Origin: Arenibacter echinorum
GTDB lineage: Bacteria; Bacteroidota; Bacteroidia; Flavobacteriales; Flavobacteriaceae
NCBI RefSeq assembly: GCF_003259375.1
Contig: NZ_QLLN01000002.1
Span: forward strand, 682,001-746,000
Direction of reading: 5' to 3'
DNA: 64,000 bases
A model generated the notes under the pieces. The model did not search any database, had not been told where the DNA came from, and saw nothing but the letters and a program-made list of their open reading frames with translations. Numbering within the stretch: position 1 is the first letter of the stretch; every line of letters begins with the position of its first letter. Shown one piece after another: positions 1-9,366 of this stretch. Both the position numbers and the translations under genes were made by a program.

Positions 1-561
1 TATATAGAAAACAATCGGGAATGTAAGGATGGGGATATGTTATTGATGGATGTAGCGGCCGAATACGCCAACTATTCTAGTGATCTTACCCGTACCATTC
101 CCGTCAACGGCAGGTTTACGCCAAGGCAAAAGGCCGTTTATGATGCCGTGCTACGGGTAAAGAATGATGCTACGGCCATGTTGGTACCAGGCACTATGTG
201 GGGGGAATACCATAAGGAAGTAGGTAAATTAATGACTTCCGAACTATTGGGACTGGGCTTGCTGGATAAGGCCGATGTTCAAAATGAGGATAAGGACTGG
301 CCTGCCTATAAGAAATACTTTATGCACGGTACCAGCCATCATATTGGGTTGAACACCCATGATTATGGGGCTTTAAAAACACCTATGGTGGCCAACATGG
401 TCTATACCGTGGAGCCTGGAATATATATCCCTGATGAAAAGATGGGGATTAGATTAGAAGACGATGTGGTAATCCAAGAAAAAGGGGCTCCTTTTAACCT
501 CATGGCAAATATCCCTATTGAAGTAGAGGAGATTGAGGAATTGATGAATGCCAATTCTTGA
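1..561 (+). CDS. pepP: Aminopeptidase P family (M24) metallopeptidase, C-terminal part
   Basis: This is the C-terminal half of an Xaa-Pro aminopeptidase, which removes an N-terminal residue when proline follows it. The frame is open from base 1, so the gene starts upstream of the window. The pita-bread metal ligands are all visible in order: Asp in MDVAAEY, Asp in SSDLTRTIPV, His in HGTSHHIGLNTHD, Glu in TVEPGIYIP and Glu in RLEDDVVI. The motif set is complete, so the enzyme is probably active. A bidirectional hairpin terminator follows the stop codon and separates it from the convergent transporter gene. Only about 187 residues are inside the window, so the N-terminal creatinase-like domain cannot be judged. 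Confidence 0.93.
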   Translation, partial: YIENNRECKDGDMLLMDVAAEYANYSSDLTRTIPVNGRFTPRQKAVYDAVLRVKNDATAMLVPGTMWGEYHKEVGKLMTSELLGLGLLDKADVQNEDKDWPAYKKYFMHGTSHHIGLNTHDYGALKTPMVANMVYTVEPGIYIPDEKMGIRLEDDVVIQEKGAPFNLMANIPIEVEEIEELMNANS

Positions 562-582
562 ATCATATTACGTAGTTATTTT

Positions 583-614
583 AAAAAAGAGCTGGATTTT
601 AACAGCTCTTTTTT
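583..614. terminator. Bidirectional intrinsic terminator between pepP and brnQ
   Basis: A 12-bp perfect stem (AAAAAAGAGCTG with CAGCTCTTTTTT) with an 8-nt loop. The A-run and T-run flanks let it work for both convergent genes, pepP (plus) and brnQ (minus). Confidence 0.85.
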
Positions 615-642
615 ATTTTTCAGGACCTTCTTTTTAGCTATC

Positions 643-1920
643 CTACTTGGAAGATAAGTACTCACTTGAAAGATTCGAAACTACAAATGCCGCCACAGCT
701 GGTAAAACCCAGCCCAATTGGTAGGTACTAAAAGGTATCCAGTCAAAGACTTCCTTTTTAGGAGCCCAGTTTCCCAAACTGCCCAAAAAATCCGGGATAC
801 TAAATATGATAGTAGTGATTACCACGGCCTTAAACACCAATGGTGAAGCCCATTTTTCCGGTATTACGTTAAGGAGGATCAATATTATAGTGATGGGGTA
901 TATAAACATAAGTGCGGGAAAAGCCACCGTAATAATATAGGCTACATTAAATTGCCCTATGGCAATCCCAAGAAGGCATCCCATTATTGCCGTTAATAAA
1001 TAGGCATTTTTGTATTTGGGGAGTCGGTCCTTGATGAAATCGGAAGACCCGGTAACAATGCCCACGGCAGTGGTAAAGCAGGCCAGACTTACCAAAATAC
1101 TCAGGAAAATATTGGCGTTATTACCCAAGCTTTGTTTGCTTATTCCGGTAAGCAATTCTATTCTGGTGATATTCAATTCAAAATTGGGATAGTTCAGGGC
1201 TCCGGTAAGGATAAGGCCACTGTAAATTATAAAAAGGCTTAATCCGGCCAGCCAGCCAGCATTGCGGACCAAAGTTTTCTTCTCTTTAAAGGATGCGTTG
1301 GACTTTAGATTGATGGACACAATGATTACACCTCCGACCACCACGGCCCCAATCGCATCAAATGTTTGATAGCCCTCCAAAATGCCATCGCTAAAAGGAC
1401 TGGTAATTTCGGTGGCCCCAAAATTGAAGTCGAGCGTAAAAAGGCTCGTAAAGATTATCAAAACCAAAATCAATATTATGGTAGGGGTAAGAAATTTACC
1501 CAGTATGTCCATTAATTTGGAACGATTTATGACAAAAATAAAAACCAAGGAGAAATAGACGATACTGCTGAGGAGGGCAGAAGAATTGAAGAAGGGCTGC
1601 ACGGCTATTTCATGGGTTACGGCAGCTGTACGCGGTGAGGGCAAGCTTAAGGAAATAGCATAGATCAACAAAGAATAGATAAGGCTAAAATTTGGGGAGA
1701 CCTTTTTCCCGAAGTCATAAATGGTACCCTGTAATTTGGCATGGGCCAAAATTCCCAATATGGGTACCAAGACCGCAGACATTGCAAACCCTAAGGCTAC
1801 CAGCCACCAATAATTTCCGGACCGAAACCCTAATAGGGGAGGGAGAATCAAATTTCCTGCCCCAAAAAATAAGGAGAATAATGCAAAGGAGGTGATAATG
1901 GTATCCTTAGTATTGGGCAT
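643..1920 (-). CDS. brnQ: Branched-chain amino acid transporter, LIVCS family
   Basis: A 425-residue polytopic inner-membrane protein that imports leucine, isoleucine and valine with a cation. The N-terminus has the family pattern FFGAGNLILPPLLG directly after a short cytoplasmic leader, and about twelve hydrophobic segments follow. The length is normal for BrnQ. The ATG start is supported by the conserved segment beginning only about 15 residues later. It stands alone: convergent with pepP and divergent from the small zinc-ribbon-like gene. A near-consensus box (TATCTTTC) lies just upstream and could be its promoter, but the last base differs from the usual -7 box. Confidence 0.92.
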   Translation of the reverse strand: MPNTKDTIITSFALFSLFFGAGNLILPPLLGFRSGNYWWLVALGFAMSAVLVPILGILAHAKLQGTIYDFGKKVSPNFSLIYSLLIYAISLSLPSPRTAAVTHEIAVQPFFNSSALLSSIVYFSLVFIFVINRSKLMDILGKFLTPTIILILVLIIFTSLFTLDFNFGATEITSPFSDGILEGYQTFDAIGAVVVGGVIIVSINLKSNASFKEKKTLVRNAGWLAGLSLFIIYSGLILTGALNYPNFELNITRIELLTGISKQSLGNNANIFLSILVSLACFTTAVGIVTGSSDFIKDRLPKYKNAYLLTAIMGCLLGIAIGQFNVAYIITVAFPALMFIYPITIILILLNVIPEKWASPLVFKAVVITTIIFSIPDFLGSLGNWAPKKEVFDWIPFSTYQLGWVLPAVAAFVVSNLSSEYLSSK

Positions 1921-2184
1921 TTAAGGCAATTTTGGCGAAAGATAGTTTAAAAACCGTTTGGTTTAAATGGGTAAATAAACACCCAATAAGTGCAGTTGGT
2001 CGAAAAAATCAAATTTTGCTAAAAAAAAACGAAAAAAAAACAGGTTGTACTCAATAAAAGGAAGGGTGTTGGCGTTAATTATCTGAAAGTCATTTACTAA
2101 GTGCTTTCACCTGTTAACCTAAAGTTTAATTTTTGCATTTTACGGTCCCCTAAGCCTTACCAATGCCACATAAAAACCTGCATT

Positions 2185-2436
2185 ATGAAGAAAGTTATGA
2201 CAGACTACGGAACAAGACTCAGCGCCCTTTGCTGCAGCATTTTTGGACACCACTACATAGTATCCAAGAAGGTTACCTTACACATCAAGGAATATAAATG
2301 TGTTCATTGTAATAAAGAGGTGACTACGGATGTTAGTGGAAATCTATCCAACTTGACCCCAGAATTGCAGGATATCAACAATACATTACAAGATATTTAT
2401 CAGAAAAGACATAGGGCTACCCAACAGGTGGCCTAA
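2185..2436 (+). CDS. Small CxxC-containing hypothetical protein
   Basis: An 83-residue protein that I cannot assign to a named family. The frame opens further upstream (2101, GTG), but the first ATG at 2185 begins a more typical small protein; ATG 2197 is also possible. It has a CVHC pair followed by KEV, and an earlier CC/HH cluster (LCCSIFGHH), so a small zinc ribbon is plausible, similar in layout to short prophage-type zinc-ribbon proteins. The C-terminus is polar. It is a single gene between brnQ and thiL. The function is unknown, and the metal site is an inference from cysteine and histidine spacing only. Confidence 0.6.
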   Translation: MKKVMTDYGTRLSALCCSIFGHHYIVSKKVTLHIKEYKCVHCNKEVTTDVSGNLSNLTPELQDINNTLQDIYQKRHRATQQVA

Positions 2437-2615
2437 ACCATGCTTGGCAATTTAATTCCGACCTTAAGCGGTATCGGAGTTTTTGAAGTTATTCCCGTAA
2501 ATTAATAGTACGCCCATATTCTTGGCTGTCCTGCGCCCCACGACAGTTAAGTAAGGAACGTCCTAGGTTTTCGGGAATTCTTCTTTTCTAAATAATCCCA
2601 ATAGTTCCCTTTCTT

Positions 2616-3659
2616 TTATGAAAAGGAATTCCAACCCTGGGCAGTAATAGGAATTTTAGTGTTGCTTCTGGAAACCAAATGAACGCCTTCATTTTTATCC
2701 GTCATATGGCCCACTACCGTGAAATGTGGATTACCCTTTATTTTTGGAAAATCCTTTTGGTCTATGGTAAACAGTAATTCATAATCTTCACCTCCACTTA
2801 AGGCAACCAGTGTACTGTCCATTTTAAATTCTTCACATGCCGCAATTACTGTTGGATCCAGCGGAATTTTATCCTCGAATAAATTACAGCCCACCTCACT
2901 TTTATCGCAAATATGTAAAATTTCGGAGGAAAGTCCATCGCTGATATCTATCATAGCGGTGGGGAGAATCTCCAGCTTTTCCAACAAGCCTTTTATATCC
3001 CTTCGGGCTTCGGGCTTCAGTTGGCGTTCTACGATATAGGTGTAAGGTGATAGGTCAGGTTGATTGTTTGGATTAACCTTGAAAACTTCCTTCTCCCTTT
3101 CCAAAACCTGTAAACCACAATAGGCACCTCCTAAATCCCCCGAAACCACTAAAAGATCGTTGGGTTTGGCCCCACTCCTGTAAACAATATTCTCTTCCTT
3201 GGCTTCCCCTATTGCGGTAACACTAACCAACATTCCTTTGGTAGAGGAAGTAGTGTCTCCCCCAACTAGGTCTACCTTATATATTTCACAGGCTAGGGCA
3301 ACCCCGCTATAGAATTCTTCCAAGGCTTCCAAGGGAAATCTATTGGAAACGGCAATGGAAACAGTTATTTGTGTGGCCGTGGCGTTCATGGCATAGATAT
3401 CGGATAAATTTACCATGACCGACTTATAGCCCAAGTGTTTCAGGGGCATATAGCTGAGGTCGAAATGCACTCCTTCAATCAAGAGATCTGTAGATATTAC
3501 GGATTTCTTGTCCTTGAAATCCAACACGGCGGCATCATCTCCTATACCTTTTATGGTGGACGTTTGTTGTAGGGTGAAATCTTTTGTAAGATGTTTTATC
3601 AATTCAAACTCTCCCAACTGATCCAGTCCCGTCTTTTCTTGATTCTTGTCTTCTATCAT
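2616..3659 (-). CDS. thiL: Thiamine-monophosphate kinase
   Basis: ThiL phosphorylates thiamine monophosphate to the cofactor thiamine diphosphate, using ATP. The 347-residue length matches the family. Visible motifs are the N-terminal GIGDDAAVLD nucleotide/Mg segment, VGGDTTSS, IDISDGLSSE and SGGEDYELLF, all typical of the PurM/ThiL fold. The gene is monocistronic: it is convergent with the small CxxC gene, and the next gene upstream on the same strand ends in its own terminator. A perfect -7 box lies only 5-12 nt before the ATG, which would give an almost leaderless transcript (see findings). No TPP riboswitch motif was seen. Confidence 0.94.
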   Translation of the reverse strand: MIEDKNQEKTGLDQLGEFELIKHLTKDFTLQQTSTIKGIGDDAAVLDFKDKKSVISTDLLIEGVHFDLSYMPLKHLGYKSVMVNLSDIYAMNATATQITVSIAVSNRFPLEALEEFYSGVALACEIYKVDLVGGDTTSSTKGMLVSVTAIGEAKEENIVYRSGAKPNDLLVVSGDLGGAYCGLQVLEREKEVFKVNPNNQPDLSPYTYIVERQLKPEARRDIKGLLEKLEILPTAMIDISDGLSSEILHICDKSEVGCNLFEDKIPLDPTVIAACEEFKMDSTLVALSGGEDYELLFTIDQKDFPKIKGNPHFTVVGHMTDKNEGVHLVSRSNTKIPITAQGWNSFS

Positions 3660-3663
3660 GCTG

Positions 3664-3671
3664 CAAAAATA
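3664..3671 (-). promoter_or_regulatory. Putative -7 promoter box of thiL
   Basis: Read on the minus strand this is TATTTTTG, an exact match to the Bacteroidetes -7 consensus TAnnTTTG. It ends 4 nt before the ATG, so transcription would begin at or next to the start codon. No clear -33 TTG was found. Confidence 0.5.
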
Positions 3672-3753
3672 AGTAGTAAATTAATTATATCCTTTTTTTG
3701 TGGTAAATAAAGACTTGCCTAGTGGATTTTCGGTTTCAAGAAAATTTTCCATC

Positions 3754-3808
3754 AAAAAGCCGGACCTAAATAGGTATTCTACGATACTTATCTAGTCCGG
3801 CGTTTTTT
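3754..3808. terminator. Long bidirectional hairpin terminator
   Basis: GCCGGAC (3759-3765) pairs with GTCCGGC (3795-3801). An imperfect inner stem with G-U pairs continues almost to the loop. There is a T-run on either strand, so it ends the minus-strand oxidoreductase gene. Confidence 0.85.
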
Positions 3809-3830
3809 ATTCAGATTATAACTTAATGGT

Positions 3831-5285
3831 CTATCCTAAAGAATATCCCGCTCTATAGTTACGTTTTACATATTTGTTGGCGGGTTCAAAGTTGGTAACC
3901 CTCATGTTTTCTGCATCCCATAACAAACGTTTTCTTCCGTTGTATTTTGAGCCTCCCCAGAAGCTGCCCTTATCGGCATTGGGGTCTACTTCAAAATAGG
4001 CCTTAAGGGCCAAGTTACCTATAAGGATACTTTCTGTAAACGGACCTGCATAATCGAATGAAGAACTGGTTTCGGCATTGCCATAACCGGCCATACAGGC
4101 ATTTACCCATTGTAAATAGTGACCTTCAGGAACTCTGGCAATGGTTTCAGCAACTTCGAACTGTTCGTTTAAAGACAACGGAAGCAATCTTGGATTGGCA
4201 CCATAACAGTCGGCCAATAATTTTCCTTTGGTACCAATAAATAATACACCACCATCCCAGTTGCCCAAAGCTTCATCATCGCCCATTTCATCTGGTCTTT
4301 CTGGCAAGAGTCCACCATCCATCCAAGTAACTTTTACGGTGCCTTTACCATCTGTTCTTGGGTAGCTAAGGTGTATTTTACTGGAATTGGGGAAACTCTT
4401 AGGATAATCAGCTGTTTCGAATTTGCCTTTAAAGGAGTCGGAAACGCTGCATTCCACTTGGTTAGGATATAGAATAGGTAGAATTCTGTATACGGGATCC
4501 ATGATATGGCAGGCCATATCACCTAATGCTCCTGTTCCAAAATCGGACCATCCCCTCCAATCAAAAGGAAGATAAGCATCGTTATAATCTCTCATTTCAG
4601 CGGTACCCAACCACAGATCCCAATTTAACCCTTTTGGTGTTTTGTCTGCTTTTGTAGGTGTTTGCAGTGCCTGTGGCCAAATTGCCCTGTTCGTCCAGCA
4701 TTTTACAGTATGTACTTCGCCTATGATACCCGTATCATAAAGTTCTTTCATTTTTCGTACTCCATCACCGGAGCCACCTTGGTTTCCCATTTGGGTAACT
4801 ACCTTGAATTTTTTTGCTGCTTCGGTAAGCATTCTGGCTTCCCAGATATCATGGGTCAAAGGTTTTTGAACGTAAACGTGCTTGCCCATTGACATCGCCA
4901 TATAGGCTGCAACTGCATGGTTGTGATCTGGAGTCGATACCGATACGGCATCAATATTGTCCTTTTCGTTTTCCAACATTTTTCTAAAATCGGCATAGTA
5001 TTTTGCCTTGGGGAACGATTTCCTGGACTCAACAGCCTGTCTGTCATCCACATCGCAAAGTCCTACAATATTGACATTTGGACTTTCTGCGAAGGATGAA
5101 ATATCACTTCTACCTTTACCACCGGCACCAATGCCGGCAATATTTAGTTTGTCACTAGGGGCAACATAACCTGGACCTCCCAATACGTGTCTTGGGACGA
5201 TCATAAATCCGGCAGTTGCCAAGCCGGTACCTTTAATAAAATCTCTTCGCGAATTGTTACTAAATGCGGTCTTTTTTTTGGACAT
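3831..5285 (-). CDS. Gfo/Idh/MocA family oxidoreductase, Tat-exported (paralogue 1)
   Basis: A 484-residue NAD(P)-dependent dehydrogenase of the glucose-fructose oxidoreductase family, probably acting on a sugar or sugar derivative. A twin-arginine signal (SRRDFIKG, Arg13-Arg14) begins the protein, so it should be folded with its cofactor and exported to the periplasm. The Rossmann motif GIGAGG is at residues 51-56. The usual EKP catalytic motif reads QKP (140-142), followed by LTH; a nearly identical motif occurs in the second copy at 55.6 kb. It is divergent from a large cytochrome c lipoprotein over a 322-bp gap, which suggests a shared periplasmic carbohydrate oxidation role. The substrate cannot be told from sequence. 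Confidence 0.9.
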   Translation of the reverse strand: MSKKKTAFSNNSRRDFIKGTGLATAGFMIVPRHVLGGPGYVAPSDKLNIAGIGAGGKGRSDISSFAESPNVNIVGLCDVDDRQAVESRKSFPKAKYYADFRKMLENEKDNIDAVSVSTPDHNHAVAAYMAMSMGKHVYVQKPLTHDIWEARMLTEAAKKFKVVTQMGNQGGSGDGVRKMKELYDTGIIGEVHTVKCWTNRAIWPQALQTPTKADKTPKGLNWDLWLGTAEMRDYNDAYLPFDWRGWSDFGTGALGDMACHIMDPVYRILPILYPNQVECSVSDSFKGKFETADYPKSFPNSSKIHLSYPRTDGKGTVKVTWMDGGLLPERPDEMGDDEALGNWDGGVLFIGTKGKLLADCYGANPRLLPLSLNEQFEVAETIARVPEGHYLQWVNACMAGYGNAETSSSFDYAGPFTESILIGNLALKAYFEVDPNADKGSFWGGSKYNGRKRLLWDAENMRVTNFEPANKYVKRNYRAGYSLG

Positions 5286-5607
5286 AATTTTTGAAAGTTT
5301 TCTATTTTTTTAAAATCGATTTGAATTTAAATTAATTTTTTGTAATCTGCATAAGGATGTTTTAATAAATTTCTATATATTTTGTTAATTTATCAGTTAT
5401 TGCCTCAAAACTAATTTCGGGTTGAAGGGTTGTTCATGGATTTAGTATGATGATAATTAGTGTCTTAACGCAATAACATGGGGTTTAGAAACACATCTGG
5501 CGGCATAATTTTATTTTGATTTTTAATCGTTTAAGCAAGTGTCGAATTATTATAAACTTATTATATCTTGTAATCTTATTTTACTTAAAACTTTTTATTA
5601 CTAAGAA
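5286..5607. other. Divergent intergenic region, AT-rich
   Basis: This holds the promoters for the oxidoreductase (minus) and the cytochrome lipoprotein (plus). It is very AT-rich, and I found no exact TAnnTTTG box, hairpin or small gene. Confidence 0.5.
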
Positions 5608-8541
5608 ATGAAATCTACTACGTTCTCCCGCTTGCCCATTATCTTATTTTTCATAGTTCTTAATTTTTCATGTGAGCATAAAGTGGACTATGATCGACCA
5701 ATTGATACATGGGTGTTTAGATCGGTCATGGATAAACAGCCACGTATGTTGACAGTGGCCCTTAACCAGGATCTCTATACCTGTTACAACCTGCAATCCG
5801 GAAATTTATACAAAGTATGGAAGGGTGGGGTTAATTATGAGGGAGCTGTTTATACTACGGCACACGGCATACAACCTACAAGTTTTGGTTTTGCCTATGT
5901 GCAGGATGATTCCCAGCAAACACAATGGAATTTAAAGAGTGAAGATGGAATGGAAATTCCTGAAATCAATTATATGGGTTATTCCATGATCAACGGTCAG
6001 GTAGGAATAAACCTTGAATTGATATCAAAAACGGGAAAATCGGTTAAGATTCGTGAAATTCCTGAGTACGCATTGGAAGAAGGTCGTTCAGGATTGGTGA
6101 GGAACTTTACTATTCTTGAGGGTTCATCCAAAGACCTGGTACCCGTATTGAATTATGGCACTGACGATAAATTGATATTTAAGGAAGTCCTGCAGGGGGG
6201 TAAAAGGAATGAAAACAACAATGGGTTGGAACTTGCCCAAAATACTGTGGTTAAGACCTATTTCAATCCTGTTCCGGCAGATTGGACAGCCCCAATTGCA
6301 GATGATATAGGAATGATCGCCGTTGGAAGGAAAGTAGTTGAAGGGAGCGATTGTAGTGCCTGCCATCTTCAAAAAGAGAACCTGGTTGGCCCTGCATATG
6401 ATTCCATTGCTAAGAGATACCCTTTTAATTGGGCCAGTGTTGATGCCTTGGCAGACAAAATTAGGCTGGGCGGTTCTGGGAATTGGGGAACTATTGCCAT
6501 GTCGGCACATCCTGATATATCAAGGTCCGATGCACAGAATATGACCTATTATATTTTGTCTTTGGATGGTGAGACAGAACCCCAGGAAAGGGTTGTGGAT
6601 ATCGCATTGAATACACCCGATATTACTTTTGCCTTGGACAATGAAGATCGAAGTGGTGGTGATAAAAAGGAAAAGCAGGCCGGGGCGGCAGTAAGTTTAT
6701 ATTTGGTTAATGACAGTGGGGATCTGTATGAGGATCTGACCAAAAGCACCCTGCCAATATTAAACGGAATAGCTCCTGCTATTCATTTACCTACCTCCGG
6801 GGTGTTGGGAGAAATAACAGAACATTTCTATATGGAGTTTAAAGGGTTTATAAAATCAGATAAAAAGGTAAACAAAACATTTAGACTAATAAGTGATGAT
6901 GGTTCGGTATTGAAGCTTAATGGCTCCGAAATAATTGATAACAGAGGAGATCATGGTGCTGAGGCCGTAAACGCTTTGGTAATATTGGAAAAGGGATGGA
7001 ATGAATTTTTACTGCAATTTCAACAAGGCGGTGGAGGTTACGGTCTTTCGCTTCAATGGTCCGATGATGGGGAGCAGTTTACAGTGGTCCCGGATTCCGT
7101 ATTTTATCACGACAGCAGTGCTTTTCGAAAATTATTGCCTTATGTTTCAAAAAAGGCGAGTACGGTTCCTGGAGACCAAATGCCTTTGAATGCGGTCCAC
7201 CCGTCTTTCGATATGTTTCAGGCCAAACCCTCGGAATTTCATCCAAGGATAGGCGGTATAGATTTTATAGACAAAGACAAAATGGTCATCTGTACCTGGG
7301 ACGCCTCCGGCTCTGTGTACATTTTGAAAAATTACAATACCGAAGACCCGGATTCTATAGAAGTGAAGCAAATAGCCAAGGGATTGGCCGAGCCTTTGGG
7401 AATTAAAATGGTAGATGGGGAATTATATGTGTTACAAAAACAGGAACTTACCAAATTGATCGATAACGATGGCGACGAGATAATAGACGAGTACCAAAAA
7501 GTTTGTGATTCTTGGAACGTTACCTCGCATTATCATGAATTTGCCTTTGGATTGGTGTATAAGGAAGGTAGTTTTTATGCCACCTTGGCAACGGATTTAG
7601 GTTCGGAATTTAAAGAAGTAAAGGACAGGGGGAAGGTAGTCAGAATTAGCAAGGACGGAAGTGAAGTTGAGGTTATAGCCGAGGGCTTTAGAACCCCCAA
7701 TGGTATTGCAGAAGGACCTGATGGGGCACTTTATGTGGCAGATAACCAGGGCAATTGGATACCCACCAGTAAAATTGTACGCGTGGAAAAGGGCAAATTT
7801 TACGGTTTTAAACATGCGGATTGGGAGCGGGTAAAGGATTATAAGGAAGATCCTCCTTTGGTTTGGCTTCCACATGGCGAAATTAGCAATTCCCCAAGTC
7901 AGCCGGCAATTCTAAATTTAGGACCTTATAAGGATCAAATGATTCATGGGGACGTTACCCATGGCGGCATTAAAAGGGTATTTATTGACGAGGTGGACGG
8001 CGTAAAACAGGGTGCTGTTTTTCGTTTTATTCAAGGATTGGATGCTGGGATAAATAGGACAGTCTGGGGCCCCGATGGTAATCTATATGCCGGCGGGGTG
8101 GGTTCCGGTGGAAATTGGAGGCATGAGGGGCGACTTTGGTATGCCTTACATCGATTTAAATACAATGAAAAATCCACTTTTGAAATGTTGGCTGTCAGGG
8201 CGAAAAGCAAGGGTATGGAAATAGAATTTACCGAGCCGATAGCTTCTGATGAATTGGTAAATGCCGATGCTTTTGAGGCGCAACAATTTTATTACGAAGC
8301 TACAGAGGAATATGGAGGTCCAAAATTGGGAGTTGAAGGGCTTAAGATCAAATCGGTGAACCTTTCTGCAGACAGGAAAAAAGTATTTTTGGAGATCGAT
8401 AGTATTCAAGAAAATAAGGTGGTTTATATACATATAACAAAGCCTTTGAAAAGTGAAAATGACCAATCCCTGTGGTCAACGGAAACCTGGTATACCATGA
8501 ACAAAAAACCTGTGGACAGCCCAGGAATTAAAAATCCTTAA
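5608..8541 (+). CDS. Modular lipoprotein: cytochrome c, PA14 and beta-propeller domains
   Basis: A 977-residue secreted lipoprotein. The signal peptide ends in a lipobox with Cys22. A single c-type haem site CSACH lies at residues 249-253 in a domain of about 90 residues. A PA14-like domain follows around 410-505 (FRLISDDGSVLKLNGSEI, QLQWSDDG-type core), and then a sorbosone-dehydrogenase/NHL-like propeller around 535-860 (for example EGFRTPNGIAEGPDGALY). A beta-sandwich tail closes the protein. This order is typical of large membrane-bound dehydrogenase-like proteins of Bacteroidetes and Planctomycetes. Its divergent neighbour is an exported Gfo/Idh/MocA oxidoreductase, so it may bind sugars or glycans and pass electrons in the periplasm; that is inference. 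Confidence 0.85.
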   Translation: MKSTTFSRLPIILFFIVLNFSCEHKVDYDRPIDTWVFRSVMDKQPRMLTVALNQDLYTCYNLQSGNLYKVWKGGVNYEGAVYTTAHGIQPTSFGFAYVQDDSQQTQWNLKSEDGMEIPEINYMGYSMINGQVGINLELISKTGKSVKIREIPEYALEEGRSGLVRNFTILEGSSKDLVPVLNYGTDDKLIFKEVLQGGKRNENNNGLELAQNTVVKTYFNPVPADWTAPIADDIGMIAVGRKVVEGSDCSACHLQKENLVGPAYDSIAKRYPFNWASVDALADKIRLGGSGNWGTIAMSAHPDISRSDAQNMTYYILSLDGETEPQERVVDIALNTPDITFALDNEDRSGGDKKEKQAGAAVSLYLVNDSGDLYEDLTKSTLPILNGIAPAIHLPTSGVLGEITEHFYMEFKGFIKSDKKVNKTFRLISDDGSVLKLNGSEIIDNRGDHGAEAVNALVILEKGWNEFLLQFQQGGGGYGLSLQWSDDGEQFTVVPDSVFYHDSSAFRKLLPYVSKKASTVPGDQMPLNAVHPSFDMFQAKPSEFHPRIGGIDFIDKDKMVICTWDASGSVYILKNYNTEDPDSIEVKQIAKGLAEPLGIKMVDGELYVLQKQELTKLIDNDGDEIIDEYQKVCDSWNVTSHYHEFAFGLVYKEGSFYATLATDLGSEFKEVKDRGKVVRISKDGSEVEVIAEGFRTPNGIAEGPDGALYVADNQGNWIPTSKIVRVEKGKFYGFKHADWERVKDYKEDPPLVWLPHGEISNSPSQPAILNLGPYKDQMIHGDVTHGGIKRVFIDEVDGVKQGAVFRFIQGLDAGINRTVWGPDGNLYAGGVGSGGNWRHEGRLWYALHRFKYNEKSTFEMLAVRAKSKGMEIEFTEPIASDELVNADAFEAQQFYYEATEEYGGPKLGVEGLKIKSVNLSADRKKVFLEIDSIQENKVVYIHITKPLKSENDQSLWSTETWYTMNKKPVDSPGIKNP

Positions 8542-8876
8542 ATCTTAGGGCTTTATTGGGTCCAGTTATTTTAAGGCTACGACAAAGAACTATCTGGTAA
8601 TATTTTTTACAAAATCTGGTCAATGGTTTTTTAGCGTTGGTCCGAAGGACATTCCGTATAGATATTCAATGGATTTCTAAGGGGATGTGGGGGCTAATTC
8701 TTCTTCGGGTAATTATAGGTAAAGGACCATATTATAAGGTTTCCGGCCATAGTTTCTATAAAAAATCCAGGCGGTGTTTCCAATAACGATGCCCTTGGAA
8801 TAAGTGGTCCACTTTTATCATCCATTCGCCTATAAGAAATTTTGATTTGGCTATTCGTTATATTAATGTTAGGAAT
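8542..8876. other. Intergenic region before the suf operon
   Basis: No gene or convincing hairpin was seen here. The region separates the lipoprotein gene from the suf promoter. Confidence 0.5.
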
Positions 8877-8908
8877 TATGGTAAAACCCTACTTATGTAC
8901 TATATTTG
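8877..8908 (+). promoter_or_regulatory. Putative suf operon promoter
   Basis: A perfect -7 box TATATTTG (8901-8908) lies 29 nt before the sufA ATG. TATG at 8877-8880 sits 20 nt further upstream at the -33 position and differs from TTTG by one base. No obvious IscR- or Fur-type palindrome was seen. Confidence 0.6.
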
Positions 8909-8937
8909 TAAACTATTTAGATTAAATCCAATTAAGA

Positions 8938-9267
8938 ATGATTAAAGTATCTGAAACAGCTAAGCAGAGGGTAATGGCCCTAATGGCCGAAGGAGGCTTT
9001 GATGCCAGCAAGGATTATGTGCGGGTAGGTGTTAAAAGCGGAGGTTGCAGTGGATTGTCCTATGAGCTTGATTTTGATAAGAAGACCACGGAAACCGATA
9101 AAATTTTTGAGGATAACGCAGTGCGTATTGTAGTGGATAAAAAAAGTTTTCTTTATCTAGTTGGTACCGTGCTGGAATATTCCGGGGGACTTAATGGCAA
9201 AGGATTTGTTTTTAATAATCCCAATGCCCAAAGGACTTGCGGATGTGGAGAGAGTTTCTCTCTTTAA
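8938..9267 (+). CDS. sufA: A-type Fe-S cluster carrier protein SufA/IscA
   Basis: A 109-residue HesB/IscA-type protein that carries Fe-S clusters to target proteins. The three invariant cysteines are present: Cys37 in SGGCSGLSY, and Cys101 and Cys103 in TCGCGES. It is the first gene of a complete SUF operon and is preceded by a good promoter, so I choose the ATG at 8938. Length and motifs are standard. Separating SufA from IscA or ErpA by sequence is weak; the operon context favours SufA. Confidence 0.93.
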   Translation: MIKVSETAKQRVMALMAEGGFDASKDYVRVGVKSGGCSGLSYELDFDKKTTETDKIFEDNAVRIVVDKKSFLYLVGTVLEYSGGLNGKGFVFNNPNAQRTCGCGESFSL

Positions 9268-9366
9268 TGTAGCAATGAAGAAAAAGTAAAAATGTACCAA
9301 TGCGTGCATTAGAGATGAAAAGTAATTAACCAATTGTTACATTGAGCAATTGTTAAATTAGGAAGA

